Assembly: GCA_018376135.1 (NCBI GenBank) | Contig: JAHABX010000005.1 | Location: 66,725 to 130,724 of the forward strand | DNA from: Clostridiales bacterium | GTDB taxonomy: Bacteria; Bacillota; Clostridia; Lachnospirales; Lachnospiraceae | Length of the DNA stretch: 64,000 bases | Reading direction: 5' to 3' | Shown here: one piece after another, positions 58,789 to 64,000 of the stretch | Layout of the letters: the number at the start of each line of letters is the position of its first letter | Numbering within the stretch: the stretch's first letter is position 1 | The notes under the pieces: model-generated | Databases searched by the model: none | Told to the model about the DNA's origin: nothing | What the model saw: only the letters and a program-made list of their open reading frames with translations | Position numbers and translations under genes: made by a program

Positions 58789-60135
58789 ATGATAGAAACA
58801 CAATTTGCAACACTGCCTGTCAGGAAGGTATTTTTTCGTCTGACCATTCCGAGTATTTTGAGTATGGTGTTTTCCTCCATCTATATGATAGCGGATGGAA
58901 TCTTTGTAGGACGCTTTATCGGCGCCCAGGCGCTGGCGGCGGTAAATCTTGTGATGCCGATCATGATCATCGTGCTGGCGCTGCCCAATATGGTTGCGGT
59001 GGGCTCGTCCGTTAAGGTATCTACCGCACTGGGAGAAGGAAATATAAAAAAGGCAAGGCAGCTGTTTTCGGCAAGCGTCTGGCTGATCATCGGGACCGGG
59101 GCGGTATTTGCCCTGCTGGGAGCTGCTTTCCTGAGACCGCTGACAGAGCTGGTGATCAAAGATCCGGCGCTGGCAGCGCCTGCCTATGATTATACACGCA
59201 TCTTTGTCTATGGAATGCCGTTTTTGATGCCTCTGTTTGCCATGGACAACTTTCTGCGGGTCTGCGGAAGGGCAAGATACAGCATGTGTGTGAATGTCAT
59301 GGTATCGCTGCTGAATATTGTCCTTGACTGGCTTTTTCTGGCACGACTTGGTCTGGGAATTGAGTTTTCGGCAATTGCGACGGTCATCAGTATGATAATA
59401 GGATCTGTATTTTGCTTTGCACCGTTTCTGGGCAGGAAACTGACTCTTCGCTTTACAAAGCCGCAGATATCCATGCAGGAGATCAGAGGGATCCTGTATA
59501 ATGGCAGTTCGGAGTTTTTCAGCGGGATCGCAGGATCCTTTATCTCAGCGATTATAAACGGCGCGCTGCTTGCGCTTGGAGGTGCGACTGCGGTGGCGAG
59601 CTATGGTATCGTTATGTATATCGATACACTTCTGGTCAATATTCTGTACGGCATCCTGGATGCCATACAGCCTGCAGTCAGCTATAATCTTGGCGCAGGG
59701 AAGATCAAAAGGACGTTTTCGTTCTTTAAGATTTCAAGCATTGCAACAGCAGCGGTATCGCTGGTCTGTATGGCTCTGATCCTTGCTTTCCCGGATGTTC
59801 TGGCAGGAATCTTCGCAAAGGGTGACGACCGGGAAGTGATCAGCATGACAGTGGCTGCGCTGGTGCTGTTTTCTCCGTCCTATTTATTTACCTGGTATAA
59901 CATGGTCACAAGCGCATTCCTTACCGCAATGGATAAGCCCAGGGAATCCATGCTGATCATGGCATTCCGGGCGATCATTTTTCCGTTGATCTGCCTTATG
60001 CTGCTCCCGCTGTTCATGGGAGTCTATGGCGTGTTTTTTACGGCGACCCTGTCCGGCGCTCTTGCCTTTACTGCGGCTGTGATCATCTGGAAGCGGTCGG
60101 TACGTCATCTTAACATGGCGATCTCTTCCTTATAA
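58789..60135 (+). CDS. MATE family efflux transporter
   Basis: The 448-residue protein has twelve predicted helices in two halves. The first half shows FFRLTIPSILSMVFSSIYMIADGIFVGRFIG (about residues 15-45), AALAAVNLVMP-type sequence and NMVAVGSSVKVSTALGEGN; the second half repeats the pattern. DinF/MepA-like MATE proteins export cationic drugs with sodium or protons. It is co-transcribed with the TetR gene. Its last 31 bp are also the 3' end of the convergent nfo gene. Confidence 0.94.
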   Translation: MIETQFATLPVRKVFFRLTIPSILSMVFSSIYMIADGIFVGRFIGAQALAAVNLVMPIMIIVLALPNMVAVGSSVKVSTALGEGNIKKARQLFSASVWLIIGTGAVFALLGAAFLRPLTELVIKDPALAAPAYDYTRIFVYGMPFLMPLFAMDNFLRVCGRARYSMCVNVMVSLLNIVLDWLFLARLGLGIEFSAIATVISMIIGSVFCFAPFLGRKLTLRFTKPQISMQEIRGILYNGSSEFFSGIAGSFISAIINGALLALGGATAVASYGIVMYIDTLLVNILYGILDAIQPAVSYNLGAGKIKRTFSFFKISSIATAAVSLVCMALILAFPDVLAGIFAKGDDREVISMTVAALVLFSPSYLFTWYNMVTSAFLTAMDKPRESMLIMAFRAIIFPLICLMLLPLFMGVYGVFFTATLSGALAFTAAVIIWKRSVRHLNMAISSL

Positions 60136-60959
60136 GGAGCTCTGGTATTTTTTCGGTCTCCGTCGATGGGGATCCATGGCGTCTCCAGTATTTTGGGCAC
60201 CTGCAGGAAATCCGGGTGGTGTACGATGCGGTGCAGTGCCTCGAAGCCGATATGACCCTTTCCAAGGTTTTCATGCCGGTCCTTGGATGCGCCGCAGGGG
60301 TTTTTGCTGTCGTTGATGTGGAAGACAGCGATCTGGTCCCTGCCAAGGATCCGGTCGAACTGTTCCATCACACCGTCAAAATCATGGATGATATCATAGC
60401 CGCTGTCATGGGTGTGGCAGGTGTCAAAGCAGACACGGAGCCGGTCCCTGCGGGCAACGCCGTCATAGATCCGGGCAAGCTCTTCAAAGGTCCGTCCGAT
60501 CTCCGAGCCTTTGCCTGCCATGGTCTCCAGGGCAACGAGACAGTCGCTGTCGTCGGTCAGCACTTCATTGAGTCCCTTTACAATAGAAGCGATACCTGCA
60601 TCCACACCGGCACCCACATGTGCGCCGGGATGGAGGATCAGTACCCTGCTTCCCATGGCAGCGGCGCGGGTCAGCTCCAGATGCAGAAATTCTGTGGCAA
60701 GCCGGTAGGTATCCGGATTGATCGTATTGGCAAGATTGATGATATACGGGGCATGGACCACGAATTCTTCCATACCATTTTCCTTCATCAAAGCCTGTGC
60801 CGCTTCAATGTTCAATTCACGGATGTCCTTCCGCCGGGTGTTCTGAGGCGCTCCCGTATAGATCATAAAGGTGTCCGCTCCGTAGGACAGAGCCTCCTCC
60901 ACGGAACCCAGCATCATCTTTTTACCGGACATTCCCACATGGGAACCTATCTTTATCAT
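60105..60959 (-). CDS. nfo: Deoxyribonuclease IV (apurinic endonuclease)
   Basis: The 284-residue TIM-barrel enzyme has IGSHVGMSGKKMM at the start, FMIYTGAPQNTRRK, VHAPYIINLAN (about residues 66-76), LILHPGAHVGAG (about 107-118), VCFDTCHTHDSGYD (about 173-186) and FHINDSKNPCGASKDRHENLGKGHIG (about 212-237): the zinc ligands of the Nfo family. It cuts DNA 5' to abasic sites in base-excision repair. AAGGAG lies nine bases before the ATG at 60959. It converges on, and overlaps, the MATE gene. Confidence 0.96.
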   Translation of the reverse strand: MIKIGSHVGMSGKKMMLGSVEEALSYGADTFMIYTGAPQNTRRKDIRELNIEAAQALMKENGMEEFVVHAPYIINLANTINPDTYRLATEFLHLELTRAAAMGSRVLILHPGAHVGAGVDAGIASIVKGLNEVLTDDSDCLVALETMAGKGSEIGRTFEELARIYDGVARRDRLRVCFDTCHTHDSGYDIIHDFDGVMEQFDRILGRDQIAVFHINDSKNPCGASKDRHENLGKGHIGFEALHRIVHHPDFLQVPKILETPWIPIDGDRKNTRAPYKEEIAMLR

Positions 60960-61065
60960 AAGCAAATTCTCCTTTTAGTCATAGTCGTGTGCCGTTCCTG
61001 CAAAGGCTGTCTGCAGAACGATACCTTTTCAGAATACAGGATGGAGAGAAGGAATACAAGTCAGC

Positions 61066-61094
61066 TTGACAAATTCCGGGAATTTTCCTATACT
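61066..61094 (+). promoter_or_regulatory. Promoter of the TRIC gene with palindrome in the spacer
   Basis: TTGACA (61066-61071), 17 bases, TATACT (61089-61094). AAATTCC-G-GGAATTT (61071-61085) is a perfect palindrome between the two hexamers, a possible repressor site. The rest of the gap between nfo and this promoter (60960-61065) shows nothing notable. Confidence 0.65.
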
Positions 61095-61149
61095 GAACTA
61101 AGTTTTTACACATCAAATATCAGATTTTTCATCTGTAAGTGAGGAAAAC

Positions 61150-61782
61150 ATGAACATACAATTTACCAGCGAGATCCTGGGAACGATCGCGTTCGCCATC
61201 TCCGGCGCCATGCTTGCCATTGAGCGGAAGATGGACATCTTCGGAGTTTTGTTCCTGGGGCTTGTGACCGCCATGGGAGGCGGTTTTATGAGAGATGTGG
61301 TGCTTGGAAAAGTGCCTCCGGGCATGTTTCTGAGTCCTGTATTCGTGACCGTGGGGATCGTGGCATCCCTTTATACTTATTTTATGATCCACTGGAATCA
61401 GCATATGATTCCCCGGATGTCAGAGGGCATTTTTCAGTGGGTACTGAACTTCACGGATGCCATCGGGCTTGGGCTGTTTACGGTAGTGGGTGTGAATACG
61501 GCGATCGATGCAGGATACGGCAGGTATCACATGCTGTGTATATTTCTGGGGATGCTGACGGGAGTCGGCGGAGGCATGCTCAGGGACATTATGGCGGGGC
61601 TGACACCTGCCATTCTCAGAAAGCACGTATACGCATGTGCGTCCCTTCTGGGGGCCGTATGCTATGCCGGGCTGATCTGTGTCATGCCAAGAGGTTACGC
61701 CATGTTTGCAGGCTCGATCATTGTGATCGCAGTGCGGATGATGGCTTATCATTTTAAATGGAATTTACCAAAAGCAATCTAA
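61150..61782 (+). CDS. TRIC/UPF0126 family cation channel-like protein
   Basis: The 210-residue protein has about seven helices in two repeats. Each repeat carries the family motif: GTIAFAISGAMLAIERKMDIFG...TAMGGGFMRDVVLG in the first, and FTDAIGLGLFTVVGVNTAID...LTGVGGGMLRDIMAG in the second. Bacterial homologues form trimeric potassium-permeable channels; physiological roles are unclear. GAGGAAAAC precedes the ATG, and argS follows after 16 bp, probably on the same transcript. Confidence 0.93.
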   Translation: MNIQFTSEILGTIAFAISGAMLAIERKMDIFGVLFLGLVTAMGGGFMRDVVLGKVPPGMFLSPVFVTVGIVASLYTYFMIHWNQHMIPRMSEGIFQWVLNFTDAIGLGLFTVVGVNTAIDAGYGRYHMLCIFLGMLTGVGGGMLRDIMAGLTPAILRKHVYACASLLGAVCYAGLICVMPRGYAMFAGSIIVIAVRMMAYHFKWNLPKAI

Positions 61783-61798
61783 ATGGAGGAAGCAGAGA

Positions 61799-63565
61799 AT
61801 GAAGAAGATACTGGACCTGATTACGGAAGAGGCAGTAAAGGCTTTTGAGGCAGCCGGTTATGACGCCAGGTATGCAAGAGTGACCCTGTCAAATCGTCCG
61901 GATTTATGTGAATATCAGTGTAATGGAGCCCTGGCGGCAGCCAAGGAATACCATAAGGCTCCGATCATGATCGCCAATGCAGTAGTGGAAGCGCTCGGAG
62001 CATCAGAGGTACTGGAGGATGTGCAGGCTGTAAATCCGGGATTTATTAATATGAAGATCAGTCCGGAGTTTTTAAGCTCCTATCTGAGCGGCATGCAGGA
62101 GGATGAGCGCCTTGGCTGTGAGAAGGCAGAGAATCCGAAGACGATCATGATCGATTACGGCGGACCCAACGTGGCAAAGCCGCTTCATGTGGGACATCTG
62201 CGTTCTGCCATTATTGGAGAGAGCGTGAAGAGAATCAGCCGTTTTATGGGACATCATGTGATCGGAGATGTGCATCTGGGAGACTGGGGGCTGCAGATGG
62301 GACTGATCATTACCGAGCTGAAGGAGCGGAAGCCCAGGCTTGTCTATTTTGATGAGAATTATGACGGAGATTATCCAAAAGAGGCTCCGTTTACCATCGC
62401 AGAGCTGGAGGAGATCTATCCTACCGCCAGCGGTAAGTCCAAGGAGGATGAGGCATATAAGGAGGCTGCCATGCAGGCAACCTTTGAGCTTCAGCAGGGA
62501 CGTAAGGGGTATCAGGCACTTTTACAGCATATTTTGAATGTATCGGTTACCGATCTTAAAAGAAATTACAAAAATCTCAATGTGGATTTTGATCTGTGGA
62601 AGGGTGAGTCTGATGCACAGCCTTATATTCCGGATATGGTTAAGAAACTGCAGGAGGAAGGCTTCGCCTATGAGAGCGAGGGTGCACTGGTGGTTGATGT
62701 GAAGGAGGAGACGGACACCAAGGAGATTCCTCCGTGTATGATCCTGAAATCAGACGGTGCTTCTCTCTATACGACAACAGACCTGGCGACTCTGGTGGAG
62801 CGCCGGAAGCTGTATGATCCGGATTCTGTCATCTATATTGTGGACAAGCGTCAGGAGATGCATTTTATTCAGGTGTTCCGCTGTGCGAAAAAATGCGGCA
62901 TTGTGAAAGCAGATACGGATCTGCAGTTCCTGGGCTTCGGCACCATGAACGGCAAGGACGGCAAGCCCTTCAAGACCCGCGAGGGCGGCGTTATGCGTCT
63001 GGAATATCTGATTCAGAATATCAATGACGAGATGCTGAAGAAGATTCAGGAGAGCCGTCCCATGGAGGAAGAGGAGGCAAAGGAGATCGCCAGGATCGTA
63101 GGGCTTTCCGCAGTGAAGTATGGAGATCTCTCCAATCAGGCATCCAAGGATTATATTTTTGATGTGGAGCGCTTTACTTCTTCAGAGGGAAATACAGGTC
63201 CATATATCCTGTATACCATTGTTCGTATTAAGTCGATCCTGAAGAAATACGAGGAGCTGGGAAAAGGCATCACGGAGGATGCGCTGCTTGCATGCAGCAA
63301 TGACAGTGAGAAAGCGCTGATGCTGGAGATCACCAAGTTCAACAGTGTCATGGAGAATGCCTTTGAAGAGACGGCGCCTCACAAAATATGTGCATATATT
63401 TATGATCTTGCCAATGCGTTTAACAAGTTCTATCATGACACCAAGATTCTGGGCGAGGAGGATGAGGTACGGCAGGCAAGCTGGATCCGCCTTCTGGCGC
63501 TGACCAAACGCGTGCTGGAGACCTGTATCGATCTGCTGGGATTTGAGGCGCCGGAAAGGATGTAA
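61799..63565 (+). CDS. argS: Arginyl-tRNA synthetase
   Basis: The 588-residue class I enzyme has the N-terminal tRNA-binding domain, IDYGGPNVAKPLHVGHLRSAIIGES with HVGH (about residues 117-141), GDVHLGDWGLQMG, SDGASLYTTTDLA, FGTMNGKDGKPFKTREGG in place of KMSKS (about 379-396), and a DALR anticodon domain (AFNKFYHDTKILG). It charges tRNA-Arg. AATGGAGGAAGCAG precedes the ATG. It has no T-box, unlike the other two leader-controlled synthetase operons in this window. Confidence 0.97.
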   Translation: MKKILDLITEEAVKAFEAAGYDARYARVTLSNRPDLCEYQCNGALAAAKEYHKAPIMIANAVVEALGASEVLEDVQAVNPGFINMKISPEFLSSYLSGMQEDERLGCEKAENPKTIMIDYGGPNVAKPLHVGHLRSAIIGESVKRISRFMGHHVIGDVHLGDWGLQMGLIITELKERKPRLVYFDENYDGDYPKEAPFTIAELEEIYPTASGKSKEDEAYKEAAMQATFELQQGRKGYQALLQHILNVSVTDLKRNYKNLNVDFDLWKGESDAQPYIPDMVKKLQEEGFAYESEGALVVDVKEETDTKEIPPCMILKSDGASLYTTTDLATLVERRKLYDPDSVIYIVDKRQEMHFIQVFRCAKKCGIVKADTDLQFLGFGTMNGKDGKPFKTREGGVMRLEYLIQNINDEMLKKIQESRPMEEEEAKEIARIVGLSAVKYGDLSNQASKDYIFDVERFTSSEGNTGPYILYTIVRIKSILKKYEELGKGITEDALLACSNDSEKALMLEITKFNSVMENAFEETAPHKICAYIYDLANAFNKFYHDTKILGEEDEVRQASWIRLLALTKRVLETCIDLLGFEAPERM

Positions 63566-63568
63566 TCA

Positions 63569-64000
63569 ATGACATTCGGAAAGAAAAAGGCTGCGGGTAT
63601 GCTGTGGAGGGCGCTCTGGCCCCTTCTGGTGCATCAGCTGCTCGCAGCGGCAGCAGTGATCCTACTTATGGGATTTCCTGCTTTGCCTGAGGATCGGGTA
63701 CCTTTGAGTGTGATCCTGACAGCAGTTATGGCGGTTCCCCTGTTCGGCTGGATGTATGGGACAGACCAGAAGAGGAGAAAAGAGGCAGAACCAAAGCTCT
63801 GGGAAGAGGCGGTACCCCTGCAGCCCTATTTTCTGGTGTGGGGAGTAACAAGCTGCATTGCGCTGGCACTTCTTGGCAATGCCCTGATCGCCATTACGCC
63901 TCTGCCGGAATGGTCCGTCGGTTATCAGGAATTCAATGAATCCCTGCTTACAGGGAATCCCTATCTTTGGGCGGCGGCGTCTGTGGCAGCAGCGCCCCTG
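63569..64000 (+). CDS. CPBP-like intramembrane protease, N-terminal part (cut by window end)
   Basis: The reading frame from the ATG at 63569 stays open for 144 codons to the window edge. It encodes at least three membrane helices (ALWPLLVHQLLAAAAVILLMG, SVILTAVMAVPLFGWMYG, YFLVWGVTSCIALALLGNAL). It then reads EFNESLLTGNPYLWAAASVAAAPL, the stretch that in CPBP proteases directly precedes the catalytic EExxxR motif, which would lie just outside. GGAAAGGA nine bases upstream fits the start, 3 bp after the argS stop. The assignment is provisional because the catalytic motifs are missing. Confidence 0.6.
   Translation, partial: MTFGKKKAAGMLWRALWPLLVHQLLAAAAVILLMGFPALPEDRVPLSVILTAVMAVPLFGWMYGTDQKRRKEAEPKLWEEAVPLQPYFLVWGVTSCIALALLGNALIAITPLPEWSVGYQEFNESLLTGNPYLWAAASVAAAPL

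Noticed and set aside
1..64000. CRISPR arrays, insertion sequences, prophage genes, rRNA, origin of replication
   Set aside because: They were looked for on both strands and none was found; short repeats seen are terminators, operators or A-tracts.

Overview
The window is a stretch of chromosome from a Gram-positive anaerobe of the Clostridia, most likely a Lachnospiraceae gut bacterium (Blautia / Mediterraneibacter / Dorea type). The evidence is T-box leaders on thrS and cysE-cysS, the Firmicutes gene order ispF..cysE-cysS-mrnC-rlmB-sigH, a GlnRS, clostridial-type promoters (TTGACA/TATAAT), and a DUF5717-DUF5716 gene pair that I know only from this group. No rRNA, CRISPR array, transposase or phage gene was seen. 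Almost every base lies in or next to a gene; the longest gene-free stretches (about 190-260 bp) are the two T-box leaders and a promoter region.

Layout. (1) 1-19640: a surface-polysaccharide region. A left part (1-9439) holds an EpsG-like protein, several polytopic membrane proteins that look like GT-C glycosyltransferases, a GtrA/GtrB pair and a GT2 enzyme. A right part (9495-18135) is one tightly overlapping operon: initiating sugar-phosphate transferase, GT4, heparinase II/III-like protein, UDP-ManNAc-type dehydrogenase (wecC), a fused MDR/Gfo-Idh-MocA oxidoreductase and a second GT4. A DUF6056-like membrane protein follows. (2) 19654-22738: SEC-C protein, T-box-controlled thrS and tRNA-Val/tRNA-Met. 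(3) 22801-30208: the conserved translation/isoprenoid/cysteine block (ispF, cysE, cysS, mrnC, rlmB, sigH), interrupted by an alpha-1,2-fucosyltransferase and an AT-rich acyltransferase. (4) 30265-34820: tRNA-Thr followed by an AT-rich cassette (Wzx flippase, CDP-polyol phosphotransferase-like, TarI/IspD-like cytidylyltransferase, SDR). (5) 34921-42908: glnS, MocR regulator, AAA/DUF4143 ATPase, small acidic membrane protein, Cof phosphatase, PrsA/SurA-like lipoprotein, HisC/CobD-like aminotransferase. (6) 43037-47957: a three-gene operon of unknown function (DUF5717, DUF5716, TPR protein), the best candidate here for an undescribed system. (7) 48060-52857: polar amino-acid ABC importer, purB and a CmpB-like membrane protein. 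(8) 53020-60135: two drug-efflux modules, each with its own repressor and visible operator (MarR plus a heterodimeric ABC exporter; TetR plus MATE), with an EamA transporter between. (9) 60105-64000: endonuclease IV, a TRIC/UPF0126 channel, argS and the start of a CPBP protease.

The window is a compositional mosaic. Housekeeping genes and the 9.5-18.1 kb operon are fairly GC-rich, while the genes at about 2.2-5.4 kb, 18.1-19.6 kb, 22.8-23.7 kb, 25.1-26.1 kb and 30.4-34.8 kb are visibly AT-rich. All the AT-rich genes act on, or look like they act on, cell-surface glycans. This fits repeated exchange of surface-glycan genes into fixed slots of a housekeeping backbone. Family names rest on motifs read by eye; no database search was possible.
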